Shown here: in pieces, positions 53,072-62,105 of the stretch
Position numbering within the stretch: the first letter of the stretch is position 1
Layout: each line of letters opens with the position of its first letter
DNA from: UBA830 sp038146925
Lineage (GTDB): Bacteria; Pseudomonadota; Alphaproteobacteria; MPNO01; UBA830
NCBI GenBank assembly: GCA_038146925.1
Contig: JAYQSP010000011.1
Span: 558,001 to 622,000 of the forward strand
Length of the DNA: 64,000 nucleotides
Reading direction: 5' to 3'
The notes under the pieces: model-generated
Told to the model about the DNA's origin: nothing
Database searches by the model: none
Seen by the model: only the letters and a program-made list of their open reading frames with translations
Program-made: the position numbers and the translations under genes

Positions 53072-53087
53072 TTGTTGCTAGCAACAA
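53072..53087. promoter_or_regulatory. Perfect 16-bp palindrome upstream of boxC
   Basis: TTGTTGCTAGCAACAA equals its own reverse complement and lies 67 bases before the boxC start. It is a good candidate operator for the benzoyl-CoA genes. No BoxR-like regulator is encoded in the window. Confidence 0.55.
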
Positions 53088-53153
53088 AATAAAACCACTT
53101 ATCCCCGGAATTCCAGACAATTCCCGCTCGGACGGGGTGACATTGGAGGCACT

Positions 53154-54845
53154 ATGTCGACCGACTCTTCAGAAAAAACAGCGGCCGGTGAGCCGCGGAT
53201 CGACTTCCGGACCAGCCCGGATAAATATCATCACTGGAATCTGACATTTGACGGCCGCGTCGCGCGGCTCGCGCTCGACGTCGACGAGAACGCTACCCTG
53301 GTGCCCGGATATGAACTGAAGCTCAACTCCTATGATCTGGGGGTCGACATTGAACTTTACGATGCGCTGCAGCGCATTCGGTTCGAGCATCCCGAAGTCG
53401 GCGCCGTCATTATGACGTCCGATAAAGACCGAGTGTTCTGCGCCGGCGCGAATATCCGGATGCTTTCGCAATCGACCCACGCGCACAAAGTCAATTTCTG
53501 TAAATTCACCAACGAAACGCGCAACGGGATCGAGGACGCCACAGATAATTCCGGCATCCGGTTTCTCGCAGCCGTGAACGGGGCCTGCGCGGGCGGCGGA
53601 TACGAACTCGCGCTCGCCTGTGATCATATCATGCTGATCGACGACGGATCTTCGACCGTATCGCTTCCGGAACTGCCGCTTCTGGCCGTTCTGCCGGGCA
53701 CCGGCGGGCTTACCCGTCTGGTCGACAAGCGGAAAGTACGCCACGACCGGGCCGACTATTTCTGCACCACATCGGAAGGCATCCGAGGCAAGCGCGCCAC
53801 CGACTGGGACCTCGTCGACGAGGTGGTTCCGCGTTCCAAGTTCGACGAAGCCGTTGCCGAGCGGGCCGCTGAATTTGCGTCAGAAAGCGATCGTCCCGCC
53901 GACGCCAAGGGTGTCGAGCTGACGCCGCTGAACCGGTCAATCCAGGATGACCGTATCACCTACGGTACGCTGGTCGTCGATATCGATCGCGATCTCGCGA
54001 CCGCTACAATCACCATCGCCGCACCGGCCGAGGCGCCGCCCTCCAATATTGCTGGAATTGAAGCGCAGGGCGCGGCGTTCTGGCCCTTCGCAATGTGCCG
54101 CGACTTGGAAGACGCCATCATGGAGCTGCGTGTCAACGAAAAGGAAGTCGGCACCTGGATCTTCAAGACGGAAGGAGATGCCGCAAACGTCGAGGCGGCG
54201 GACAAGGCGCTGTCGGACAATGCCGGTCACTGGCTGGTGCGCGAAATCACGCTGTTCATGAAACGTACCTTAAAACGCGTGGATGTGTCCTCGCGCTCGA
54301 TCATCACGCTGGTCGAGCCCGGTAGCTGCTTTACCGGCACGCTCCTCGAACTGGTGTTTGCGGCGGACCGTTCCTACATGCTTGACGGCACGTTTGAAGG
54401 CTCAAATGTGCCGGAGGCCACCGTGGTGCTGACCGACATAAACTTCGGTCCGCTGACGATGCCGAACGGCCTGACGCGGCTTGAACACCGGTTCCTGAAC
54501 GATCCGGCCCATGTCGATAACGTAAAGCCGGAGATCGGCCGGAAAATCGAGGCTTTCGACGCCGAAGAGCTAGGGCTCGTTACGTTCGCCCCCGACGATA
54601 TCGATTGGGAGGACGAAGTCCGAATCGCGGTAGAGGAACGTGCCAGCTTCTCGCCGGATGCCCTGACGGGCATGGAAGCCAGTCTGCGCTTCGCGGGACC
54701 GGAAACGCTGGAGACGAAGATCTTCGGACGGCTGTCGGCATGGCAAAACTGGATTTTCCAGCGCCCCAATGCAGTTGGCGAAGACGGCGCGCTGCAGGTC
54801 TACGGATCAGGCCAGAAGGCTGATTACAACAAACAGCGCGTCTGA
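53154..54845 (+). CDS. boxC: Benzoyl-CoA-dihydrodiol lyase (BoxC)
   Basis: BoxC cleaves the ring of 2,3-epoxybenzoyl-CoA hydrolytically in aerobic benzoate breakdown, giving 3,4-dehydroadipyl-CoA semialdehyde and formate. The 563-residue protein is longer than normal crotonases, as expected, with an N-terminal enoyl-CoA-hydratase-like domain (CAGANIRMLSQSTHAHKVNF, then NGACAGGGYELALACDHIML) and a second related half (EPGSCFTGTLLELVFAADRS). It heads an operon with boxB, 45 bases downstream. Formate released here could feed the formate dehydrogenase at 29.6-34.1 kb. Confidence 0.92.
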   Translation: MSTDSSEKTAAGEPRIDFRTSPDKYHHWNLTFDGRVARLALDVDENATLVPGYELKLNSYDLGVDIELYDALQRIRFEHPEVGAVIMTSDKDRVFCAGANIRMLSQSTHAHKVNFCKFTNETRNGIEDATDNSGIRFLAAVNGACAGGGYELALACDHIMLIDDGSSTVSLPELPLLAVLPGTGGLTRLVDKRKVRHDRADYFCTTSEGIRGKRATDWDLVDEVVPRSKFDEAVAERAAEFASESDRPADAKGVELTPLNRSIQDDRITYGTLVVDIDRDLATATITIAAPAEAPPSNIAGIEAQGAAFWPFAMCRDLEDAIMELRVNEKEVGTWIFKTEGDAANVEAADKALSDNAGHWLVREITLFMKRTLKRVDVSSRSIITLVEPGSCFTGTLLELVFAADRSYMLDGTFEGSNVPEATVVLTDINFGPLTMPNGLTRLEHRFLNDPAHVDNVKPEIGRKIEAFDAEELGLVTFAPDDIDWEDEVRIAVEERASFSPDALTGMEASLRFAGPETLETKIFGRLSAWQNWIFQRPNAVGEDGALQVYGSGQKADYNKQRV

Positions 54846-54890
54846 CGCGTTTTCACCCTTTTACGAATTGGTTAAATCGAGGATCTGAAT

Positions 54891-56318
54891 ATGTCGTCTA
54901 TTAATTATAATGAGCGTATCCCCAACAACGTCGATCTGAGTGAGAACCGGCGTCTGCAACGGGCGCTTGAATCCTGGCTGCCCAACTACCTGAGCTGGTG
55001 GGATGAACTTGGTCCTGAAGGGACGCAGGGGTACGATGTGTACCTGCGAACCGCAGTCGATGTCAGCGCTGATGGATGGGCCCATTTTGATTACGTCAAA
55101 ATGCCGGAATACCGATGGGGCATTTTCCTCAACGAGCCGGTGCCCGACCGCAAGATCGCATTTGGCGATCACAAGGGCGAGCCGGTCTGGCAGGAAGTGC
55201 CTGGCGAATACCGTTCGACACTTCGGCGGTTGATCGTCACGCAGGGCGACACCGAGCCCGCATCTGTGGAACAGCAACGGGTTCTCGGTCAGACGGCGCC
55301 GTCCCTTTACGACCTCAGAAATCTTTTCCAGATCAACGTGGAGGAGGGCCGGCATCTTTGGGCCATGGTCTACTTGCTTCATGCGCATTTCGGGCGCGAC
55401 GGCCGCGAAGAAGCGGAAATGATGCTTGAACGTCACTCCGGCGACCCAGACAAGCCTCGTATTCTCGGCGCCTTCAACGAACCGACGCCAGACTGGCTGT
55501 CGATGTTTATGTTCGCCTTCTTCACGGATCGAGATGGCAAGTTTCAGCTCGCGTCGCTAGCGGAGAGCGGGTTCGATCCGCTTGCGCGAACCTGTCAGTT
55601 CATGCTGACCGAGGAGGCGCATCACATGTTCGTCGGCGAATCCGGCGTGATGAGGATTGTCCAGCGGACCTGCGAGGTTATGGATGAGCTCGGTACCGAC
55701 GACCCCGAACGTATTCGCGAGGCTGGCGCCATTGATCTTCCGACGATGCAGAAATGGATCAATTTCCACTATTCGGTATCGGTCGACCTATTCGGCCAGG
55801 AACTGTCGACCAATGCGGCCAATTATTACACTCAGGGTCTGAAAGGCCGCTTCCACGAAGAGAAGATAGACGACGATCACCGACTGGTGGATTACAGCTA
55901 TCCTGTGTTGATGCTGGATGGCGACAAGATCGTTGAGGAACAACATCCTGCGCTGACCTCGGTCAACGAGAAGCTGCGTCAGGACTATATCGACGACTGT
56001 CAGCGTGGCGTGAACCGCTGGAACAAGGTCATCGAAAAGCACGGCTTCGACTTCCGCCTCGCGCTACCGCACCGTGGCTTTCACCGGGCGGTCGGCAACT
56101 TCTCCGAGGTCAAAGTCTCCCCGGATGGACATGTCATCAGCGAGGCGGAGTGGACGAAGCACGTGACCGATTGGCTACCGACCGAGAGCGACCGCGAGTT
56201 CGTCAAATCTCTGATGAAGCCCTGCTACGAGCACGGCAAGATCGCCGGCTGGATCGCGCCGCCGAAGCGCGGCGTTCATGGAAATCCGTTCGATTTCGAA
56301 TACGTCAAATTCCACTGA
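54891..56318 (+). CDS. boxB: Benzoyl-CoA 2,3-epoxidase oxygenase component (BoxB)
   Basis: BoxB is the diiron epoxidase that attacks benzoyl-CoA with O2. The 475-residue protein starts with the BoxB-like INYNERIPNNVDLSENRRLQ and has iron-ligand segments NVEEGRHLWAMVYLLHAHFG and LTEEAHHMFVGESGVMR, each with Glu and His in the ferritin-like pattern. WGIFLNEP and IAGWIAPPKRGVHGNPFDFE further fit the family. The reductase BoxA normally accompanies BoxB, but no boxA is found in this window. The stop is followed by a likely terminator (56338-56373). Confidence 0.94.
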   Translation: MSSINYNERIPNNVDLSENRRLQRALESWLPNYLSWWDELGPEGTQGYDVYLRTAVDVSADGWAHFDYVKMPEYRWGIFLNEPVPDRKIAFGDHKGEPVWQEVPGEYRSTLRRLIVTQGDTEPASVEQQRVLGQTAPSLYDLRNLFQINVEEGRHLWAMVYLLHAHFGRDGREEAEMMLERHSGDPDKPRILGAFNEPTPDWLSMFMFAFFTDRDGKFQLASLAESGFDPLARTCQFMLTEEAHHMFVGESGVMRIVQRTCEVMDELGTDDPERIREAGAIDLPTMQKWINFHYSVSVDLFGQELSTNAANYYTQGLKGRFHEEKIDDDHRLVDYSYPVLMLDGDKIVEEQHPALTSVNEKLRQDYIDDCQRGVNRWNKVIEKHGFDFRLALPHRGFHRAVGNFSEVKVSPDGHVISEAEWTKHVTDWLPTESDREFVKSLMKPCYEHGKIAGWIAPPKRGVHGNPFDFEYVKFH

Positions 56319-56337
56319 ATGGGTTAGCGGCGGAAAA

Positions 56338-56373
56338 AAGCGGCAGGTCGACAGACGCCTGCTGCTTCCTTTT
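56338..56373 (+). terminator. Intrinsic terminator after boxCB
   Basis: Stem AAGCGGCAGG with CCTGCTGCTT (one G-U pair), loop of ten bases, followed by CCTTTT. It lies 20 bases past the boxB stop, in the tail-to-tail gap with a CoA-ligase gene, and may work in both directions. Confidence 0.6.
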
Positions 56374-56379
56374 CGCACG

Positions 56380-58059
56380 TTAACCGCGCCGCGCCGCTTC
56401 CTGAGCGCGCAGGGTGCGGCGATCGATCTTGAGCAGCGTCGTTCTAGGCAGAGACTCCACGAACGCGATTTCTTCCGGCACCTTGTAGCCGCCGATCGGG
56501 CGTACGTTTTCTCTCAGTTCTCCGACAAGCTCCTCGGTCGCATTGGTGCCAGCCTTTAGGACGACGAAGGCTTTTGGCTTGGTCAATCCATCCGTATCCT
56601 CGTATGAGATCACGGCGGCTTCGGCCACGCGATCGTCATCGGTCAATGCGGCTTCCACTTCAATTGGCGAGACCCATAACCCTTTAACTTTGAAGACGTC
56701 GTCCGATCGCCCGGAGAACCAGAAGAATCCGTCCTCGTCGAAATAGAGCGTGTCGCCGGTGCGCACCCACGGGCCAATGAACGTTTCGCGCGATTTGTCG
56801 AATTTCCGCCAGTAGAAGAAACAGCCGGTTTCGCTCTTGATCCAGGCTTCGCCGTCTGTATTCGGGGCGGTTACGGCGTTGCCGTCGGTATCCACCAGGC
56901 GCACTTCGTAGCCGAAAACGGGCTTGCCAAGGCTGCCGCGCCGGAATTCGGCCGGGCGATTGGCAATCCATTCATACGTGATTTCAGACGACCCGATGGA
57001 GTCATGCAGTTCGATCCCGAACTGTTGCTGAAACTTCTCGAAAATCTCCGGCGGCATCTTTTCCGATGCCGTGATTGCCAGTTTCAGCGTCGATGTATCC
57101 GGTTTGTGGCCCGTCTCGTCGATATGGAACATCATGTTTTTGACGATCGTCGGTACCGTGATCAGTTTCGTGACCCGCCGTTTCTCCATGATTTCCAACA
57201 CGTTCTCCGGCATCGGCGGCAGCTCGCTGATCACGCTGGTTGCTCCCCAGTAGAGAGGGATCAGCACCCCCGGCCACAGACCATGCGTAAAATATTTTTT
57301 TGATGTGGCGTGGACGACGTCGTCCGCCGCGTATTCCCAGAAGGCGCCCTGGCGTTCGGGGATGAGGGCGAAATCGTGTGCCAGGTGTGTGATGCCCTTG
57401 GCAGTACCGGTGGTGCCGCCGGAATAGAACATGTAGCAGATATCATTCCGGTGTCGCGGCAGCTGCTCGGTGGTATCCGGCGTGTTCTCTACGAGCTTTT
57501 CGAAGGAAACGGCATCGGTGGCGCCGTAATGCTCCGCCATGCCCGCTTCTTCGCCGCCACGCACGATCACATACTCCAGGCTATCTGGCAGAGAACCCTG
57601 TATTGCCACCAGTTTGTCCAGTTGCGCTGCGTCGATGTAGAGGGCTTTCGCGGCGGTATCGCGAATGAAGTAGAGCAGGTTTTCATCCTTGTAGAGATCC
57701 GATACCACTGCCGTGACGATCCCCGCACGAACTGCACCCAGCCAGGTCGAAATATACTCGATGCTGTCGGTGCCGAACATGAGAAGCCGGGATTCCGGCG
57801 CCAGCCCGAGAGATCGCAGTCCATTCGCTGCGCGGCACGTACAGGTCAGCAATTCGCTGTATGTGTATGTTGCATCGTCGACGATCAGTGCGGTCTTGTC
57901 CCCGCCCGCGCCCTCAAGGTGCTTGTCGAGGAGCAATTCGGTCGGTTTCAGCATCTCCGGCACTTCCGGGTCCTGCCAGTTCCGCCAGTCGGCCGAATAT
58001 ACGAGCCGTTCGAGATCGTTCTCCATGGCTGAACCCGCTGTCTTAATGTTGTTGTTCAT
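56380..58059 (-). CDS. Benzoate-CoA ligase family AMP-forming acyl-CoA synthetase (first)
   Basis: A 559-residue adenylate-forming enzyme that activates an aromatic carboxylate with ATP and CoA. It has the P-loop-like FYSGGTTGTAKGITH, the SSEITYEW region and GDTLYFDEDGFFWFSGRSDD, and the C-terminal catalytic Lys lies in TTLLKIDRRTLR. I start at 58059 because AGGAAAG lies just upstream; a longer frame exists to 58197. It is divergent from a second ligase gene (58276) and tail to tail with boxB. It may activate benzoate or a substituted or alicyclic analogue; which ligase feeds BoxB cannot be told here. Confidence 0.85.
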   Translation of the reverse strand: MNNNIKTAGSAMENDLERLVYSADWRNWQDPEVPEMLKPTELLLDKHLEGAGGDKTALIVDDATYTYSELLTCTCRAANGLRSLGLAPESRLLMFGTDSIEYISTWLGAVRAGIVTAVVSDLYKDENLLYFIRDTAAKALYIDAAQLDKLVAIQGSLPDSLEYVIVRGGEEAGMAEHYGATDAVSFEKLVENTPDTTEQLPRHRNDICYMFYSGGTTGTAKGITHLAHDFALIPERQGAFWEYAADDVVHATSKKYFTHGLWPGVLIPLYWGATSVISELPPMPENVLEIMEKRRVTKLITVPTIVKNMMFHIDETGHKPDTSTLKLAITASEKMPPEIFEKFQQQFGIELHDSIGSSEITYEWIANRPAEFRRGSLGKPVFGYEVRLVDTDGNAVTAPNTDGEAWIKSETGCFFYWRKFDKSRETFIGPWVRTGDTLYFDEDGFFWFSGRSDDVFKVKGLWVSPIEVEAALTDDDRVAEAAVISYEDTDGLTKPKAFVVLKAGTNATEELVGELRENVRPIGGYKVPEEIAFVESLPRTTLLKIDRRTLRAQEAARRG

Positions 58060-58275
58060 CCCACTTTCCTGCCTGTCGTTCTGCATGATTTCCCCGAGAG
58101 TCGGCTTGCTAAGATACTGAAATTGCCGAGGCGGTAAACGTCCACCGTCGGGTAGACGCATGCGTCGGTCGGGGAACTGCCCTGCGTTCTGCTTCACACT
58201 GGATGATCGGACCGGTTAGAATGCCTCAAACAAAGAGGCGTAGCGCACGACGTTACAGCCGGGAGGAACAACAGC

Positions 58276-59859
58276 ATGAATGCCAATACGGTTCGTATCG
58301 ACCGGTCCGGCGCCGCGCCGGTTTTCACCTTTGCGGATTCCTTCAATGTAGCGGTTTACATGATTGACCGGCACCTCGCCGAGGGGCGAAGCGATCGGAC
58401 CGCTTTCATCACGGAAAATGAAGAAATTAGTTACGGGCTGTTGGCGGAACGGGTCAACCGGTGCGGCAATGCCTTGTTGAAGGCCGGAATCCGGCCACGC
58501 GATCGCATGCTGATGATCGTCAAGGATTGCCCTGAATTCGTCTATCTGTATTACGGAGCGATCAAGGCGGGCATCATTCCCGTGCCGATCAACACCCTGC
58601 TGCGCGCGAAAGACTACCAATACATGATCGAGGATTCCGAATGCACGGCGTTGATCTATTCGCCCGAATTCGCTGGCGAGGTCGAACCCGCGTTGGCGGA
58701 TGCGTCGCGGAAGCCTGACTTCGCGACCAAAACAGAAGGCGACGGCGGGATCGGGGACATGATTGCCGTGGCGGGGTCGGTGCTCGATCCTCATCCCTCC
58801 GACGCGATGGCCGACTGTTTCTGGCTTTATTCGTCGGGGTCGACGGGGCGCCCGAAAGGAACGGTTCACCGCCAGCGCGATCTGCTGGTGAACAGCGTCT
58901 TATACACCGAGCCGGTTCTCAACATCACAGAAGACGACATCATGTTCTCCGCGGCGAAGCTGTTTTTCGCCTATGGGCTGGGGAACTCGATGAACTTTCC
59001 GCTGACCTACGGCGCCAGCGCGGTGCTTTCGGATGAACGCCCGACGCCGGAAATGACGTTCCGCATCATCGAGAAATTCAAACCAACCATCTATTACGGT
59101 GTGCCGACGCTGTATGCAGCGCAATGCCGGGCGCTTGAAACCGATACCCCGGACCTGTCTAGCGTCCGCATCTCGGTCTCTGCCGGCGAATCGCTGCCCG
59201 CGCCGATCTTCAACCGCTGGAAGGATAAACTCGGACATCCGCCGATAGACGGAATCGGATCGACCGAAGCAACGCACATCTTCATTTCGAACCGGCCTGA
59301 AGACGCAAAAGCAGGCACCAGCGGCCGAGTACTGCCCGGTTACAAGGCGCGTATCGTCGATGACGACGGCAACGACGTCGAACCGGGCGACGTCGGCCGT
59401 CTCTGGGTGCAGGGACAGTCGATGGCGGCCTACTACTGGAACCAACCCGATCGCACCGAGCAGACGATGCTGGGCGACGACTGGATCAATACCGGCGATA
59501 CGTATACCCAGGACGAAGAAGGCTACTACGTTTACAACGGCCGTTCCGACGACATGATCAAGGTCGGCGGGATATGGTGTTCGCCGATCGAAATCGAATC
59601 CCGCCTGATCGATCATCCCAAGGTGCTTGAGGCCGGAGTCGTCGGTCGTGAAGACAGCGACGGGCTGGTCAAACCGGAAGCGCACATCATTCTTAAAGAG
59701 CATGGAGATGCCGGCGACGATCTGGCGGCCGAATTGCTGGAGCACTGCAAGGATGGTCTTGCGCGCTACAAATATCCCCGCTGGTTCCATTTCGTCGAGG
59801 ACCTGCCGAAAACCGCGACCGGTAAAATTCAGCGTTTCAAGCTGCGCGCCCCGGAGTAG
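58276..59859 (+). CDS. Benzoate-CoA ligase family protein (second)
   Basis: A 527-residue AMP-forming ligase closely following the benzoate-CoA ligase pattern: FWLYSSGSTGRPKGTVHRQR, GIGSTEATHIFISNRP, DTYTQDEEGYYVYNGRSDDM followed by IKVGGIWCSPIEIE, and the C-terminal PKTATGKIQRFKLR with the catalytic Lys. GGGAGGA lies upstream of ATG 58276. It is divergent from the first ligase with 216 bases between starts. Its motifs are nearer the classical BclA type, so it is the better candidate for the ligase supplying benzoyl-CoA to BoxB/BoxC. Confidence 0.88.
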   Translation: MNANTVRIDRSGAAPVFTFADSFNVAVYMIDRHLAEGRSDRTAFITENEEISYGLLAERVNRCGNALLKAGIRPRDRMLMIVKDCPEFVYLYYGAIKAGIIPVPINTLLRAKDYQYMIEDSECTALIYSPEFAGEVEPALADASRKPDFATKTEGDGGIGDMIAVAGSVLDPHPSDAMADCFWLYSSGSTGRPKGTVHRQRDLLVNSVLYTEPVLNITEDDIMFSAAKLFFAYGLGNSMNFPLTYGASAVLSDERPTPEMTFRIIEKFKPTIYYGVPTLYAAQCRALETDTPDLSSVRISVSAGESLPAPIFNRWKDKLGHPPIDGIGSTEATHIFISNRPEDAKAGTSGRVLPGYKARIVDDDGNDVEPGDVGRLWVQGQSMAAYYWNQPDRTEQTMLGDDWINTGDTYTQDEEGYYVYNGRSDDMIKVGGIWCSPIEIESRLIDHPKVLEAGVVGREDSDGLVKPEAHIILKEHGDAGDDLAAELLEHCKDGLARYKYPRWFHFVEDLPKTATGKIQRFKLRAPE

Positions 59860-59891
59860 ACTCTCCGGCGAGACCAAAAGGGATTCCATAC

Positions 59892-60722
59892 ATGCCGAAG
59901 GTTCTGACCGAAGAACAGATCGCATTCTATCACGATAATGGGTATCTCGCGCCGTTCGACGGTGTGGATCCGGCGGAAGCGGCGGCGATGTGCGCGGATT
60001 TGCATGTCTTCGAACGGGAGGAGGGTATGCGGGCATCGGAAATCATCGTCAAGGCACATTTGTGTTTCCGCAGGTCCTATGAATTTTCCCGCCATCCGAA
60101 AATTCTGGATGTCGTGGAAGACCTGATCGGACCCAATATCTACGCCTTGTCATCCCGCTTCTGGATGAAACCGGGTCGGGACGGATCCTACGTATCCTGG
60201 CATCAGGATTCCGCCTATTTCGGGCTGGAGCCGAATGAACTCGTCACGGTCTGGCTGGCGCTGACCGACAGTACGCCGGAAAACGGATGTGTGCGGGTCA
60301 TCCCGGGCACGCATACCGGGAAAATCTACTCTCACGTCGAAACCTTCGACAAAAAAAACCTTCTGGCGCGTGGGCAGACGATCGACGAAATCGACGACGG
60401 CGTCGCCGCAGACCTCGTCCTGAAAGCCGGTCAGTTTTCCTGTCATCACGAACGCATCGTGCATGGCTCCGACGCCAACGACACCGACGACATGCGCATC
60501 GGAGTAGCGTTCTTCTATTTTCCGGCGCATGTGCGTTCGACTATCGGAAGACGACCGGCGTCGCTTGTGCGCGGGGTCGACGAACACGGGCACTGGGATG
60601 CCGACCCTGTACCCAAGGAGGATCGCGATGCGGCCGTCTATGCCCATGTAAAGGCCGCCGGCGAACGCTATGTCGATCCGCAATACGCCCAGGAAGCGAT
60701 CAGAGAAGACGCGACGACCTGA
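59892..60722 (+). CDS. Phytanoyl-CoA dioxygenase (PhyH) family protein
   Basis: A 276-residue non-heme Fe(II)/2-oxoglutarate dioxygenase. The iron site is visible as YVSWHQDSAYFGL (His-x-Asp) and FSCHHERIVHGSDANDTDDM (distal His, with 2-oxoglutarate-binding residues nearby). NGCVRVIPGTHTGKI between them is typical of PhyH proteins. It starts 32 bases after the ligase stop and is followed by an amidase, suggesting one transcript. PhyH proteins in such islands hydroxylate varied small substrates; this one's target is unknown. Confidence 0.9.
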   Translation: MPKVLTEEQIAFYHDNGYLAPFDGVDPAEAAAMCADLHVFEREEGMRASEIIVKAHLCFRRSYEFSRHPKILDVVEDLIGPNIYALSSRFWMKPGRDGSYVSWHQDSAYFGLEPNELVTVWLALTDSTPENGCVRVIPGTHTGKIYSHVETFDKKNLLARGQTIDEIDDGVAADLVLKAGQFSCHHERIVHGSDANDTDDMRIGVAFFYFPAHVRSTIGRRPASLVRGVDEHGHWDADPVPKEDRDAAVYAHVKAAGERYVDPQYAQEAIREDATT

Positions 60723-60745
60723 TCGGAACAAAACCGGAGTTCAAT

Positions 60746-62041
60746 ATGGCATCGCTTGTGAAAGACGAACCGTCCGGCCTGAACGCGTTGACCGCGAGCG
60801 AAGCGGCGTCGCGGATCGCGGCGGGTGAAATCACATCTGAACGCCTCGTCGGCGATTGTCTGGATCGCATCGGCGCCCATGACGATACGCTGCACGCGTG
60901 GACATATGTGGACGCTGACCACGCCCTGGCGCAGGCGCGGGCCTGCGACGCGGCCGATACGCCCGTCGGTCCGCTGCATGGCGTGCCGGTCGGCGTGAAA
61001 GACGTTCTCGATACTCACGACATGCCGACGGAATACGGCTCGGACATCTATGCCGGGCATCGGCCGTCGGCCGACTCGGCCTGCGTCGCGGCGCTTCGGG
61101 CAGCGGGTGCGGTCATCCTCGGCAAAACCACGACCACGCAATTCGCCAGCCCGCTGCCGGTCGGCGTACGAAATCCGCATGACACGAACCGCACGCCCGG
61201 CGTGTCGTCCAGCGGATCGGCGGCCGCGGTGGCGGATTTTATGGTGCCTCTGTCCAATGGCACCCAGACGGGCGGCTCGGTCATCCTGCCGGCCTCGTTC
61301 TGCGGTGTGGTCGGCTACAAGGCGAGCCTCGACGGTCTGGACAGAACGGGCATTGCCGGACTGAAAAAAAACCTAGATACGCTCGGCTACTTTGCCCGGT
61401 CGGCGGACGATATCGGCCTTGTCTATACCGCCGTAACCGGCAATGACGTTCCGTCCGGCGCGGCACGCCCGCGGATCGGCCTCTGCAGAACGCCGATGTG
61501 GGCGGAAGCCGAAGACTGTGCCCGGGCGGAGCTCGAGAACGCCGCGGCGAAACTGTCTGCCGCCGGTTACGATGTCGGCGACGTCGATCTCCCGGCGCAG
61601 TTCGATTCGATCGAGGAGCCGTTCCGGGTGATCTCCAATTACGAGGGCAAACAGGCGCTGGCTGACGAATTTCGCGATCACATGGACAGAATGAACCCCT
61701 GGATGCAGGAAACCGGCAAATCGACCTGGTCGAAAGAAGAGTATGTGGAGGCCGTTGCCGCGGCCGCCGATGCCCGGAACGCCCTCGGCAGTCTGTATGA
61801 TGAATACCCTGTGTTGCTGACGCCCTCGACGGCGGGCGAAGCTCCGGCCGACCTGGTCAGTGTCACGATGTCGTCTTTCAACCGCATGTGGACGCTGATG
61901 CACGGGCCGACCATGACGCTGCCGGTCGCGACCGGACCCAACGGCATGCCTGTAGGGGTGCAGATTGCCGCTCGGGTCGGCGACGATGCCGCGCTGATCG
62001 CCCAAGCGGTCGAGATCTCCCGGGTCCTTCAGAACGCCTGA
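60746..62041 (+). CDS. Amidase (amidase signature family)
   Basis: A 431-residue serine amidohydrolase with the Ser-cisSer-Lys triad. PLHGVPVGVKDVLDTHDMPT carries the Lys near residue 90; RTPGVSSSGSAAAVADF and GTQTGGSVILPASFCGVVGY carry the cis-Ser and the nucleophile Ser. The start ATG 60746 follows CGGAG; the frame is open much further upstream but that part overlaps the dioxygenase gene. It likely hydrolyses an amide or carbamate in the catabolic island, possibly freeing an acid for the CoA ligases (inference). Confidence 0.9.
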   Translation: MASLVKDEPSGLNALTASEAASRIAAGEITSERLVGDCLDRIGAHDDTLHAWTYVDADHALAQARACDAADTPVGPLHGVPVGVKDVLDTHDMPTEYGSDIYAGHRPSADSACVAALRAAGAVILGKTTTTQFASPLPVGVRNPHDTNRTPGVSSSGSAAAVADFMVPLSNGTQTGGSVILPASFCGVVGYKASLDGLDRTGIAGLKKNLDTLGYFARSADDIGLVYTAVTGNDVPSGAARPRIGLCRTPMWAEAEDCARAELENAAAKLSAAGYDVGDVDLPAQFDSIEEPFRVISNYEGKQALADEFRDHMDRMNPWMQETGKSTWSKEEYVEAVAAAADARNALGSLYDEYPVLLTPSTAGEAPADLVSVTMSSFNRMWTLMHGPTMTLPVATGPNGMPVGVQIAARVGDDAALIAQAVEISRVLQNA

Positions 62042-62105
62042 TTCCGCGTCTTGTGCAACGTCATCGGTCGGGTATAGTCCGAGAGACATAACCAAAGATA
62101 CCCAC

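Larger units (their letters stand above)
52457..53153. other. 697-bp intergenic region upstream of boxC
   Basis: No gene is supported here. Short open stretches exist (for example 52591-52806) but lack ribosome sites or recognisable motifs. A frame near 52931-53023 reads LLAEDLEKFVEDLRVAIPAA before TAA and might be the tail of a lost gene. The right end holds two symmetric elements (53051-53070 and 53072-53087) likely to regulate boxC. Confidence 0.5.
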
